DNA from: Stenotrophomonas sp. 24(2023)
GTDB lineage: Bacteria; Pseudomonadota; Gammaproteobacteria; Xanthomonadales; Xanthomonadaceae
DNA: 64,000 nt
Reading direction: 5' to 3'
NCBI RefSeq assembly: GCF_030913365.1
Contig: NZ_CP133160.1
Location: 558,001 to 622,000 of the forward strand
The notes below the pieces were generated by a model, which was not told the origin of the DNA, made no database searches, and saw only the letters and a list, made by a program, of their open reading frames with translations. How positions within the stretch are numbered: position 1 is the first letter of the stretch; every line of letters starts with the position of its first letter. The position numbers and the translations under genes were made by a program. This document shows positions 8,741-16,819 of this stretch, in pieces.

Positions 8741-9001
8741 ATGGCCAAGAAGTCCCCTGAAAACGCCTCGCCGGTGGCCCAGTTCGAGCAGTCGCTCGAA
8801 GCACTGGAACAGCTGGTCGAGCAGATGGAAACCGGTGAGCTGAGCCTGGAAGCTTCGCTCAGTGCTTATGAACGCGGTGTCGGTCTGTACCGGCAGTGCC
8901 AGCAGGCCCTGGAACAGGCCGAACTGCGCGTGCGCCTGCTCAGCGATCCGGCCCAGCCGGATACCGCCGAGCCGTTCGACGCCCCCGGCCATGACGGCTG
9001 A
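8741..9001 (+). CDS. xseB: Exodeoxyribonuclease VII small subunit
   Basis: An 86-residue helical protein matching XseB in length and pattern ([26 protein letters not shown], then [15 protein letters not shown]). It assembles with the large subunit XseA, which is not in this window, into the single-strand-specific exonuclease VII. It lies 36 bases after tilS. Its last 11 bases overlap the start of ispA, which suggests translational coupling. This xseB-ispA order is common in proteobacteria, often followed by dxs, which is absent here. Confidence 0.93.
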   Translation: MAKKSPENASPVAQFEQSLEALEQLVEQMETGELSLEASLSAYERGVGLYRQCQQALEQAELRVRLLSDPAQPDTAEPFDAPGHDG

Positions 9002-9869
9002 GGCAAGCTTCGCGCGCTGGCGCGACCGTATTGAAAGCCAGCTCGATGCTGCCCTGCCCTCGCCGGCCGAGGCACCGCTGAAGCTGCACCAGGCCATGCG
9101 CTATTCGGTGCTGGGCGGCGGCAAGCGCATGCGCCCCTTGCTGGTCTACGCCAGCGGCCTGCTGTTCGGCGCGGACATGGCACGGCTGGACGCCCCGGCG
9201 ATGGCGGTGGAGCTGATCCATGCCTATTCGCTGGTCCACGACGACCTGCCGGCGATGGATGACGACGCCCTGCGCCGTGGCAAGCCGACCACCCATGTGG
9301 CCTTCGACGAAGCCACCGCCATTCTTGCCGGCGATGCACTGCAGGCGCGTGCGTTCGGCCTGCTGGCCGATGCGGCGATGCCCGCCCACCTGCGCGTGGC
9401 CTGCCTGCAGACCCTGGCCCATGCCGCCGGTGCGGCCGGCATGTGCGGCGGCCAGGCGCTGGATATCGACGCCACCGGCCAGCTGCAATCGCTGCAGGCG
9501 CTCACCCGCATGCACGCACTGAAGACCGGTGCACTGATCCGCGCGGCCGTGCGCATGGGCGCGCTGTGCGGTGAAGCCCCCGAACCGGTGCTGGCCGACC
9601 TGGATGCCTTCGCCGATGCGCTCGGCCTGGCCTTCCAGGTGCGCGATGACATCCTCGATGTGGAAGCCAGTTCCGAACAGCTGGGCAAGACCGCCGGCAA
9701 GGACCAGGCACAGGCCAAATCGACCTTCCCCGCCCTGCTCGGCATGGACGGCGCCAAGGCCCATCTGCGCACCCTGGCCGAACGGATGGAACACCGGCTG
9801 GCCGGTTACCGCGAAGAAGCCGATCCGCTGCGCGCGCTGGCCCGGCTGGCGGTCGAGCGCGACCACTGA
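8991..9869 (+). CDS. ispA: Farnesyl diphosphate synthase (geranyltranstransferase)
   Basis: A 292-residue trans-polyprenyl synthase that condenses isopentenyl diphosphate with dimethylallyl and geranyl diphosphate to give C15. The first aspartate-rich motif (DDLPAMDDD, residues 84-92) has the two-residue insertion typical of bacterial IspA. The second is VRDDILD (about 218-224), and GGGKRMRP (42-49) binds diphosphate. The ATG at 8991 lies inside the end of xseB (11-base overlap), matching the usual IspA start ([11 protein letters not shown]). The product feeds ubiquinone, undecaprenyl phosphate and related pathways. Confidence 0.96.
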   Translation: MTAEASFARWRDRIESQLDAALPSPAEAPLKLHQAMRYSVLGGGKRMRPLLVYASGLLFGADMARLDAPAMAVELIHAYSLVHDDLPAMDDDALRRGKPTTHVAFDEATAILAGDALQARAFGLLADAAMPAHLRVACLQTLAHAAGAAGMCGGQALDIDATGQLQSLQALTRMHALKTGALIRAAVRMGALCGEAPEPVLADLDAFADALGLAFQVRDDILDVEASSEQLGKTAGKDQAQAKSTFPALLGMDGAKAHLRTLAERMEHRLAGYREEADPLRALARLAVERDH

Positions 9870-9874
9870 TACCC

Positions 9875-9900
9875 GGACAGGCCCTGCCACAGGCCTGTCC
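9875..9900. terminator. Hairpin between convergent ispA and amidohydrolase genes
   Basis: A 9-bp perfect stem (GGACAGGCC / GGCCTGTCC) with an 8-nt loop sits between two converging genes, one base before the amidohydrolase stop region. No strong T run follows, so it is a plausible but weak bidirectional terminator. Confidence 0.5.
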
Positions 9901-9901
9901 T

Positions 9902-10933
9902 TCATTCGCCCCGCGTGCCACGCGCAGTGGAAGTGCCCTGTGCTGCGGTCAACCGCAACCAGTTGCCATGCGCGAAACCGGCTTTGGCCGCATCGTCGAG
10001 CCCACAGGTCTCCAGGAAACGGCGGGCATCGTGCCCGGGACGGTACTGGTAGGGAAAATCGGTGGAGAACAGCAGCCGGTCCTGGCCGACCACCGCAGCG
10101 GCCCGCTGCAGGAAATGCGGCAGGAACATGCCACTGGCGGTGACATGCAGGTTCTCGCGCAGGCAGCGTGCCAGCGGACGTTGCAGCCCCGCCACCCGAT
10201 CCATCGCGACCAGACGCTCGGCATAGAACAGCACCACTTCTCCCCAGTGCCCCAGGATCACCTGCAGTTCCGGCAGGCGGTCGAAGGTGCCGGCGAGTAC
10301 CAGCCGCAGGAACTGGATGCCGGCATCGTAGTGCCAGCCCAGCCCATAGGTGGCGAAGGCCGCGTCCACTGCGGGCGTGAAGCCGGTGTAATAGGCGGCC
10401 CGCACGGCGGCATCCGGTGTACGCGGGTGCAGCAGCACCGGAACGCCCAGCGTGGCCGCACACTGCAGCACCGGAAACAGCGCGGGATCGTCCAGATGGC
10501 GGCCGCCGGCCTTCCCGCACAGCACCGTGCCCTTGAAGCCCAGCACCTGTACGCAGCGCGCCAGTTCCCGCGCGGCCGCTTCCGGTTCACCCAGCGGCAA
10601 CGTCGCCATCGCCTGGAAGCGATCGGGATGGCGCGCAACCACTTCGGCCAGCGCATCGTTGGCCTGCCGCGCCAGGTCGATGCCGCGCCGCCCCAGATCA
10701 TTCAACGCCGGTGTCGTCAGCGACAGGACCTGCATGTCCAGCCCGGTTTCATCCATCAGGGCGAGACGCGCATGCCCCAGCGCCAGCAGGCGGGCTTCGA
10801 CCGCTCCGCCATGGAAGGCCACACTGGGATCGCTCGCGGCCAGGCCGGCAGCCGTCCAGGCATCGCGGATGGCACCGGTCAGGAAATGCTCTTCAATGCC
10901 GATCAGCGGCATCGCATGCGTCGGGCTCACCAT
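9902..10933 (-). CDS. Amidohydrolase-2 family metal-dependent hydrolase/decarboxylase
   Basis: A 343-residue TIM-barrel protein of the amidohydrolase-2 group (gamma-resorcylate decarboxylase / ACMSD-like). Visible metal-site elements are IGIEEHF near the N-terminus, VPVLLHP (about 165), ILGHWGE (about 225) and the terminal aspartate in FSTDFPYQY (about 292). Members usually act on aromatic acids or their ring-cleavage products; the substrate here is unknown. The start at 10933 overlaps the SDR gene by 7 bases; the ATG at 10912 (MPLIGIEEHF) is an equally good choice. Co-transcribed with the SDR gene and divergent from a LysR gene, suggesting a small catabolic unit. Confidence 0.85.
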   Translation of the reverse strand: MVSPTHAMPLIGIEEHFLTGAIRDAWTAAGLAASDPSVAFHGGAVEARLLALGHARLALMDETGLDMQVLSLTTPALNDLGRRGIDLARQANDALAEVVARHPDRFQAMATLPLGEPEAAARELARCVQVLGFKGTVLCGKAGGRHLDDPALFPVLQCAATLGVPVLLHPRTPDAAVRAAYYTGFTPAVDAAFATYGLGWHYDAGIQFLRLVLAGTFDRLPELQVILGHWGEVVLFYAERLVAMDRVAGLQRPLARCLRENLHVTASGMFLPHFLQRAAAVVGQDRLLFSTDFPYQYRPGHDARRFLETCGLDDAAKAGFAHGNWLRLTAAQGTSTARGTRGE

Positions 10934-11640
10934 GGCACGGTAGTCCCCATGCGATCGAGAAACTCCAACCCCGGCCGGCCGCGCTTGGACAGCACCGTGT
11001 CCACGATGGCGGGAATGGTTTCCTCAAGCCCGAAGGGGGCCTGCGGGCCACCCAGCTGCGTGCGGATCCAGCCGGGGGCCAGCAGCAGCCAGGCACGTGA
11101 CGCGCCTGCATGGCGCGCGGCATGGCAGCGCATGTACTGGTTCAGCGCCGCCTTGCTGCCGCGGTAGACCTCATGCCCGCCCTTTTCATTGTTGGCGATG
11201 CTGCCCTGGCCTGAGGACATGACGCCGATCAGGCCATCGGCCCGTACCACGTCCTGCAGGGCCTCGATGACGCGCATCGGTCCCAGGGCGTTGGTCACCA
11301 TGACCTGCACGAACGCTTCGGTACTCACTTCGGCAATCGTTTCGTCCTGGTCGGCATTGGCGGTACCGGCGTTGACGAACAGCACATCGAACTTTGCTCC
11401 GGCCAGTCGTGCCCGCAACGCGGCGATCTGGCTGGTGTCGGTGATGTCCAGGGATTCGATCCGCAGTCGCCCGGGGTGATCGTCTGCCAGGGCATGCAAC
11501 GGCGTCGGGCGGTCGCCGCGTACCGTGGCGGTCACCGACCAGCCGCGCTGCAGGAATTCGGCGGCCATGGCCAGGCCCAGGCCGCGGGACGCGCCGACCA
11601 GCAGCAGGGAGGGCGATGCATCAGGGGAGCAGAGGTGCAT
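10927..11640 (-). CDS. SDR family oxidoreductase
   Basis: A 237-residue Rossmann-fold short-chain dehydrogenase. The cofactor motif GASRGLG is at 16-22, DITD and NAG follow in their usual places (about 69 and 92), and catalytic residues fit Ser in VMSSGQG and Tyr/Lys in VYRGSKAALN (about 160-168). Oxidation or reduction of a hydroxyl or carbonyl group is expected; the substrate is not deducible. It shares an operon with the downstream amidohydrolase (7-base overlap) and is divergent from the LysR regulator, which probably controls both. Confidence 0.9.
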   Translation of the reverse strand: MHLCSPDASPSLLLVGASRGLGLAMAAEFLQRGWSVTATVRGDRPTPLHALADDHPGRLRIESLDITDTSQIAALRARLAGAKFDVLFVNAGTANADQDETIAEVSTEAFVQVMVTNALGPMRVIEALQDVVRADGLIGVMSSGQGSIANNEKGGHEVYRGSKAALNQYMRCHAARHAGASRAWLLLAPGWIRTQLGGPQAPFGLEETIPAIVDTVLSKRGRPGLEFLDRMGTTVPW

Positions 11641-11687
11641 GGAAACAACTCACCGGTTGGGGCCCCCAGTCTGTTGCGCCCCATTCG

Positions 11688-11724
11688 ATTGCACCAGACG
11701 CACGCCATGCAATAATCGATTGCA
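11688..11724. promoter_or_regulatory. LysR-type operator candidate between divergent genes
   Basis: Between the SDR gene and the LysR gene is the perfect inverted repeat TGCAAT-AATCG-ATTGCA (11708-11724). A further ATTGCA half-site lies at 11688-11693, in otherwise GC-rich DNA. Position and dyad form fit autoregulation and control of the divergent operon by the LysR protein encoded at 11752. No binding data can be inferred. Confidence 0.55.
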
Positions 11725-11751
11725 TTCAAATCATTCATCGACCGACTGCCC

Positions 11752-12681
11752 ATGCAGCACGTGGACCTGAATCTTCTGGCGGCCCTGGATGTCCTGCTGG
11801 CCGAATGCAGTGTGACCCGGGCCGCGCAGCGGCTTGGCCTGAGCGCTTCGGCCATGAGCCGGACACTGGCCCGGTTGCGCGCGGCGACGGGGGACCCGCT
11901 GCTGGTGCTGGCCGGGCGGCAGCTGGTGCCAACGCCCTACGCCCTGCAGCTTGGCGAGCGCGTCCATGGGCTGGCACAGCAGGCACGTGCGGTCCTGCAA
12001 CCGGCGGGGCACACGGTGGACCTGGCCACCGTGGAGCGCACGTTCACGCTGCGTGCCAACGAAGGCTTCATCAGCCTGGCCGCTGCCCCGTTGCTGGCGG
12101 CGCTGGCCGCGACCGCGCCGGGGGTCGCACTGCATTTCGTGCCCAAGCCGGACAAGGACGCCACGCCGCTCCGCGATGGCCTGATCGATCTGGAAATCGG
12201 CGTGCTGGGCACCGAGGCCCCGGAACTGCGCACCCGCCCCTTGCTGCAGGACCGGTTCGTCGGCATCTGCCGTACCGGCCACCCCCTGCTGTCGGCGGTG
12301 AGTCCCGCCGGCTACGCCGCTGCCCGCCACGTGGTGGTGGCGCGCCGGCGCACGTCCCGAGGCCCCGTCGATGAAGCGCTGGCCGCGGCCGGGCTGCAGC
12401 GGCGCATCGCCCTGGTGGTGCTCACCTACGCCAACGCCATCGCCGTGGTGCGTGGATCGGACCTGGTCGGGCTGGTGCCAGCCCTGTCGCTGGGTGTGGC
12501 CGCATCCGGCGGCGACGCGCTGGCGGCCGGCATTGCCTGCTTTGAACTTCCCGTGCCGACACCGGCGGTGAAGATCCGCGCGATCTGGCACCCGCGCCAC
12601 GATGCCGACCCGGTGCATCGCTGGTTGCGCGATACCCTGGCAACCACCTGCCAGGGGATCGCCCGCACCACCGCACCGTAG
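11752..12681 (+). CDS. LysR family transcriptional regulator
   Basis: A 309-residue regulator. The N-terminal winged helix-turn-helix (about residues 4-62) includes SVTRAAQRLGLSASAMSRTL, and the C-terminal type-2 periplasmic-binding fold (about 90-290) would bind the inducer. The first line (VDLNLLAALDVLLAE) resembles the NodD/PcpR-like subgroup, which often controls aromatic degradation. It is transcribed divergently from the SDR-amidohydrolase pair with 111 bases between the starts, the classic LysR arrangement. A convincing inverted repeat sits in that gap. Confidence 0.93.
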   Translation: MQHVDLNLLAALDVLLAECSVTRAAQRLGLSASAMSRTLARLRAATGDPLLVLAGRQLVPTPYALQLGERVHGLAQQARAVLQPAGHTVDLATVERTFTLRANEGFISLAAAPLLAALAATAPGVALHFVPKPDKDATPLRDGLIDLEIGVLGTEAPELRTRPLLQDRFVGICRTGHPLLSAVSPAGYAAARHVVVARRRTSRGPVDEALAAAGLQRRIALVVLTYANAIAVVRGSDLVGLVPALSLGVAASGGDALAAGIACFELPVPTPAVKIRAIWHPRHDADPVHRWLRDTLATTCQGIARTTAP

Positions 12682-12695
12682 CCGGGCCACAACGG

Positions 12696-12722
12696 AAAAC
12701 GCCCGGCAATGCCGGGCGTTTT
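12696..12722. terminator. Bidirectional terminator
   Basis: AAAACGCCCGGC-AAT-GCCGGGCGTTTT is a perfect 12-bp stem with A and T flanks that work in both directions. It lies between the converging LysR and DUF4870 genes. Confidence 0.9.
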
Positions 12723-12743
12723 CGATGGTCCTGCAACGCGGGC

Positions 12744-13127
12744 TTACTTGACCAGGCGCAGCGCGAACGGATAACGGTAGGCTTCGCCGTTGTTGGACTT
12801 CACCGCCGCGATGATGCAGAACACCAGGTTGACGATACCCACCAGCGGCATCAGCAGCGCGCCGATCAGCACGAACGTCAGCAGGAAGCAGATGAAGAAG
12901 GCGATCGTGATGGTGATCTGGAAGTTCAGTGCTTCCTTGGCCTGATCGTTGACAAAGCCCTTGCTGGCATCGTCCTTGTTGACCAGCCAGATGATCAGCG
13001 GGCCGATGAACCAGGTGAAGATGCCCAGCAGGTGTGCGGCCAGGGCCATGGTGCGCTGGTCGCTGGGTGCCGGCTCGGTGGTGCTCGGCGGCGGCGGCGG
13101 TGCGGTGACGTTGTCGAACTCGCTCAC
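12744..13127 (-). CDS. DUF4870 (Tic20-like) membrane protein
   Basis: A 127-residue small membrane protein. After a Pro-rich N-terminus come four hydrophobic segments, with the DUF4870 signature LAAHLLGIFTWFIGPLIIWL, then GFVNDQAKEALNFQI, and a C-terminal segment typical of the family. The ribosome site AAAGGAG lies 7 bases before GTG at 13127, so I prefer this start to a TTG two codons upstream that overlaps the ribosome site spacing. Function is unknown; the fold is related to chloroplast Tic20 only by profile. Confidence 0.88.
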   Translation of the reverse strand: MSEFDNVTAPPPPPSTTEPAPSDQRTMALAAHLLGIFTWFIGPLIIWLVNKDDASKGFVNDQAKEALNFQITITIAFFICFLLTFVLIGALLMPLVGIVNLVFCIIAAVKSNNGEAYRYPFALRLVK

Positions 13128-13162
13128 GGTCAATCTCCTTTGCTCGTGTATTGGGTGGTCTG

Positions 13163-13188
13163 GGCGGCCGGCTCCCCGCCGGCCCGCC
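13163..13188 (-). terminator. Possible terminator after pmbA
   Basis: An imperfect GC-rich hairpin (GGCCGGC / GCCGGCC plus three further pairs across a bulge) lies about 60 bases beyond the pmbA stop and before the DUF4870 start region. No T run is present, so confidence is low. Confidence 0.35.
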
Positions 13189-13246
13189 AGGCCTGCCCAG
13201 CTTACGCCATTGAAGGTTTCAATCGTTCGCCGGTCGCGTGGCCGCC

Positions 13247-14614
13247 TTACTCGCCGGCTACCGTCATCTGCCCCACCAGGATCGAGCCGACCCGGATATG
13301 CGAGCGCACATCCACGTCATGGCCGATCGCTTCGATGCCGGCGAACATCTGCCGCAGGTTGCCGGCGATGGTGATGCCGTCCACCGGGTACTGGATCTCA
13401 CCGTTTTCCACACGGAAGCCACCCGCCCCGCGCGAATAGTCACCGGTCACGCCGTTGACGCCCTGGCCCATCAGTTCGGTCACCAGCAGGCCCTGGCCCA
13501 TCTGCCGGGCGATGCCGTGCAGGTCCAGGTCCGCGCTGGGCGCGACCTGCAGGTTGTGCACGCCACCGGCATTGGCGGTGGTCTGCAGGCCCAGCTTGCG
13601 CGCCGAGTAGCTGCCCAGCACGTAGCGCTGCAGCACGCCATCGCTGACCAGCGGCGAGGAGCGGGTCGCCACGCCATCGCCATCGAAGGCGGCCGAGCGC
13701 AGCCCCCGACGCAGGTGCGGCAGTTCCTCGATCTGCATCCAGTCCGGGAACAGGCGCTGGCCGACGCTGTCGAGCAGGAAGCTGGCCTGCCGGTACAGCG
13801 CGCCACCGGACACGGCCGACAGCAGGTGGCCGACCAGGCTGCGCGCCACTTCCGGGGCGAACAGCACCGGCATGCTGCCGGTGGCCATCGAGCGCGGCTG
13901 CAGGCGGGCCACGGTCCGTTCGGCGGCCCGGCGGCCCACGGCCACCGGGTCCTGCAGGTCCTCGCGGGCCAGCGCACTGGTGTACCAGCCATCGCGCTGC
14001 ATGCCATCGCCCTGGCCACCGATCAGCGCACAGCCGATGGAATGATGGGTGCCACGCTCGCGGCCGATGAAGCCGTGCGAATTGGCATACACCGACAGGC
14101 TCTGCGCGCTGCCGACCGAGGCACCGTCGGAATTGCTGATGCGGCCATCGGCCTCACGCCCGGCCGCTTCGCAGGCCAGCGCCAGGTCCACCGCCTGGTC
14201 GGCCTGCAGCGCCCATGGGTGCCAGCCGTCCAGATCCGGGAAATCACGGGCCATCAGTGCCGCCTCGGCCAGGCCGGCGGCGGGGTCGTCTTCGGTGTGG
14301 CGGGCAATGGCGCAGGCCTGCTCGACCGTGGCGGCCAGGCTGGCCTCCTGCAGGTCGGCGGTGCTGGCACTGCCCTTGCGCTGGCCGAAGTAGACCGTCA
14401 CGGCGATGCCACGGTCGCGGGTGGATTCCACCGTTTCGACCTCGCCAAGCCGGACATTCACGTCCAGCCCGCGTTCCTCGCTGCAGCTGACCTCGGCCTG
14501 GGTCGCGCCCAGGGCCCGGGCCTGGTCGAGCAGGCGCTGGGAGAGGTCGGCCAGCCGTTCCAGCCGGGCCAGGCTGTCGTCGCCGGTGGCGACTTCAGGG
14601 GCGATCACGTTCAA
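13247..14614 (-). CDS. pmbA: Metalloprotease PmbA (TldE)
   Basis: A 455-residue member of the TldD/PmbA family. It is the non-catalytic partner of TldD in a heterodimeric protease that clips unfolded peptides and matures microcin-type precursors. The conserved family segments are SEERGLDVNVRLGEVETVES (about 45-64), the central barrel, and the C-terminal VNGVTGDYSRGAGGFRVENGE (about 400-420). The HExxxH motif is absent, as in PmbA. The start is taken as TTG at 14614 with AGGAT six to seven bases before; GTG at 14608 is an alternative. It is divergent from darP. Its partner tldD lies less than 1 kb away but is transcribed as a separate unit. Confidence 0.93.
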   Translation of the reverse strand: MNVIAPEVATGDDSLARLERLADLSQRLLDQARALGATQAEVSCSEERGLDVNVRLGEVETVESTRDRGIAVTVYFGQRKGSASTADLQEASLAATVEQACAIARHTEDDPAAGLAEAALMARDFPDLDGWHPWALQADQAVDLALACEAAGREADGRISNSDGASVGSAQSLSVYANSHGFIGRERGTHHSIGCALIGGQGDGMQRDGWYTSALAREDLQDPVAVGRRAAERTVARLQPRSMATGSMPVLFAPEVARSLVGHLLSAVSGGALYRQASFLLDSVGQRLFPDWMQIEELPHLRRGLRSAAFDGDGVATRSSPLVSDGVLQRYVLGSYSARKLGLQTTANAGGVHNLQVAPSADLDLHGIARQMGQGLLVTELMGQGVNGVTGDYSRGAGGFRVENGEIQYPVDGITIAGNLRQMFAGIEAIGHDVDVRSHIRVGSILVGQMTVAGE

Positions 14615-14683
14615 TGCTTTATCCTGTACGGGTTGGGCCCGGCATCACGCCGGGCGACGTTTTTCTGAAGTAGGAAATGGACG

Positions 14684-15274
14684 ATGCGCGGACGCGACGA
14701 AGAAACCGGTGAATTCCACGACAAGAGCCGCAAGCAGAAGCGCGGCGAAGCCCTGGAAGTCCTGGCCTTGGGAGAGAAACTGGTGTCGCTGACCCCGGCA
14801 CAGCTGGCGCGGCTGCCGATCCCGGAGGACCTGCTGCCGCACATCGCCGAGTGCAAGCGCATCACCGCGCACATCGCCCACAAGCGGCAGCTGGCGTTCC
14901 TGGCCAAGCACATGCGCCGCGAGGACGAGGCGACGCTGGAGGCGATCCGCGATGCGCTGGACGCCAACAGCGAAACCGGCCGCCGCGAGGTGGCGATGAT
15001 GCACCGCGTGGAAGACTGGCGCGAGCGCCTGCTGGCCGACGGCGACAAGGCGCTGGCCGCCCTGCTGGATGACTACCCGCAGGCCGACCGCCAGCAGCTG
15101 CGCACGCTGGTACGCAATGCCCAGGCGGAAAAAGCGAAAAACAAGCCGCCGCGTGCCTACCGCGAGATCTACCAGGTGCTGCGCACGCTGATGCTGCCGG
15201 CCGCGCTGGGCCTGAAGGCCGCCAGCGGCGACGACAGCCTCACCGAGGACAGCGACGAGGACGGCGAGGACTGA
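14684..15274 (+). CDS. darP: Ribosome biogenesis factor DarP (YjgA, DUF615)
   Basis: A 196-residue cytoplasmic highly charged helical protein that binds late 50S precursors. Family features are the N-terminal [20 protein letters not shown], the central [19 protein letters not shown], and the C-terminal [13 protein letters not shown]. An acidic tail (SDEDGED) ends the protein. The ribosome site GTAGGAA precedes ATG 14684. As in E. coli, yjgA lies next to pmbA and divergent from it. Confidence 0.94.
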   Translation: MRGRDEETGEFHDKSRKQKRGEALEVLALGEKLVSLTPAQLARLPIPEDLLPHIAECKRITAHIAHKRQLAFLAKHMRREDEATLEAIRDALDANSETGRREVAMMHRVEDWRERLLADGDKALAALLDDYPQADRQQLRTLVRNAQAEKAKNKPPRAYREIYQVLRTLMLPAALGLKAASGDDSLTEDSDEDGED

Positions 15275-15312
15275 GTCCCCGCCCCCTGTGGCGGCCCGGG
15301 CACGCATCGCGC

Positions 15313-16758
15313 TCAGGCCTGGGTACCGCCGACGGTCAGGCCCTCGATCAGCAACGAGGGCTGGCCGACGCCGACCGGCACGCTCTGCCCGTCCTTGCCG
15401 CAGATGCCCACGCCTTCGTCCAGCGCCAGGTCGTTGCCGATCATGCGCACCTTCTGCATGGTCTCCGGGCCGTTGCCGATCAGCGTCGCGCCCTTCACCG
15501 GCGTGGTGATGCGGCCGTCCTCGATCAGATAGGCCTCGGTGGCCGAGAACACGTACTTGCCGCTGGTGATGTCGACCTGGCCGCCACCGAAGTTGACCGC
15601 GTACAGGCCCTTCTTCACCGAGCGGATCATTTCTTCCGGGTCATGCTGGCCGGCGCGCATGTAGGTATTGGTCATGCGCGGCATGGTCAGGTGCGCGAAC
15701 GATTCGCGGCGGCCGTTGCCGGTCGGTGCCACGCCCATCAGGCGGGCGTTGAGGCTGTCCTGCATGTAGCCGACCAGGATGCCGTCCTCGATCAGCGTGG
15801 TGCACTGGGTCGGGTGGCCTTCATCGTCGATGTTGAGCGAGCCGCGGCGGCCATCCAGCGTGCCGTCATCGACGATGGTCACCCCCGGTGCGGCCACGCG
15901 CTCACCGATGCGGCCGGCGTAGACACTGGTGCCCTTGCGGTTGAAATCGCCTTCCAGGCCGTGGCCGACCGCTTCGTGCAGCAGCACGCCGGGCCAGCCC
16001 GGGCCGAGCACCACCGGCATCACCCCGGCCGGGGCCGGTACCGCCTCCAGGTTCACCAGGGCCTGCCGCAGCGCTTCGCGGGCGAAGGCTTCGGGGCGGC
16101 CACCGGCGAACAGTTCGGCGTAGTCATAACGGCCACCGCCACCGGCATAGCCGGATTCACGGCGCCCGTTCTGTTCGACGATCACCTGCACGTTCAGGCG
16201 CACCAGCGGGCGGATGTCCGCCCCCAGCACGCCGTCACTGCGCGCCACCAGCACGGTGTCCACGCCGCCGGACAGGCTCACCATCACCTGCTTCACCCGC
16301 GGGTCGGCCGCACGCAGGAACGCATCCACGCGCTTGAGCACTTCGACCTTGGCTTCGTTGCCCAGGCTGTCCACCGGGTCCAGTGCCGGGTACAGCGCGC
16401 GCGCATTGCCGCGCACCAGCGAGCGCCCGGTCTGGGCACCGCCTTCGCGTGAAATCGCACGGGCGGACTGCGCCGCCGTGAGCAGTGCGTCGGCATGGAT
16501 GTCATCGGAATAGGCGAAGCCGGTCTTCTCACCGGCGATCGCGCGCACGCCGACGCCCTGCTCGATGGAGTGCGCACCGTCCTTGACGATGCCGTCCTCC
16601 ACGCTCCAGCTTTCGCGGCGCGAATGCTGGAAATACAGGTCACCGAAGTCGATGCCGGGGCCGAGCAGCTGGCCGAAGGCGCGCTCCAGGCCGGCGGTGT
16701 CCAGGCCCGACGGGCGCAACAGGCGGTCGTGGGCGAGAGTCAGGGCGTTGTCGTTCAT
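15313..16758 (-). CDS. tldD: Metalloprotease TldD
   Basis: A 481-residue zinc-dependent protease subunit, the catalytic half of the TldD/PmbA heterodimer. The zinc-binding motif HEAVGH is at residues 261-266, followed by GLEGD and the conserved [14 protein letters not shown]. The C-terminus holds the family segment [27 protein letters not shown] in parts. I place the start at ATG 16758 ([10 protein letters not shown]), the E. coli-like start, not the in-frame codon ten residues upstream. It lies 62 bases downstream of yhdP in the conserved maf-rng-yhdP-tldD order. Confidence 0.96.
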   Translation of the reverse strand: MNDNALTLAHDRLLRPSGLDTAGLERAFGQLLGPGIDFGDLYFQHSRRESWSVEDGIVKDGAHSIEQGVGVRAIAGEKTGFAYSDDIHADALLTAAQSARAISREGGAQTGRSLVRGNARALYPALDPVDSLGNEAKVEVLKRVDAFLRAADPRVKQVMVSLSGGVDTVLVARSDGVLGADIRPLVRLNVQVIVEQNGRRESGYAGGGGRYDYAELFAGGRPEAFAREALRQALVNLEAVPAPAGVMPVVLGPGWPGVLLHEAVGHGLEGDFNRKGTSVYAGRIGERVAAPGVTIVDDGTLDGRRGSLNIDDEGHPTQCTTLIEDGILVGYMQDSLNARLMGVAPTGNGRRESFAHLTMPRMTNTYMRAGQHDPEEMIRSVKKGLYAVNFGGGQVDITSGKYVFSATEAYLIEDGRITTPVKGATLIGNGPETMQKVRMIGNDLALDEGVGICGKDGQSVPVGVGQPSLLIEGLTVGGTQA

Positions 16759-16819
16759 GGGTCCAATCTGGGGGGCGCGACGCGGCAAGGCAAGCCCTGC
16801 GCGCCGGCGGGGGAAGAAA

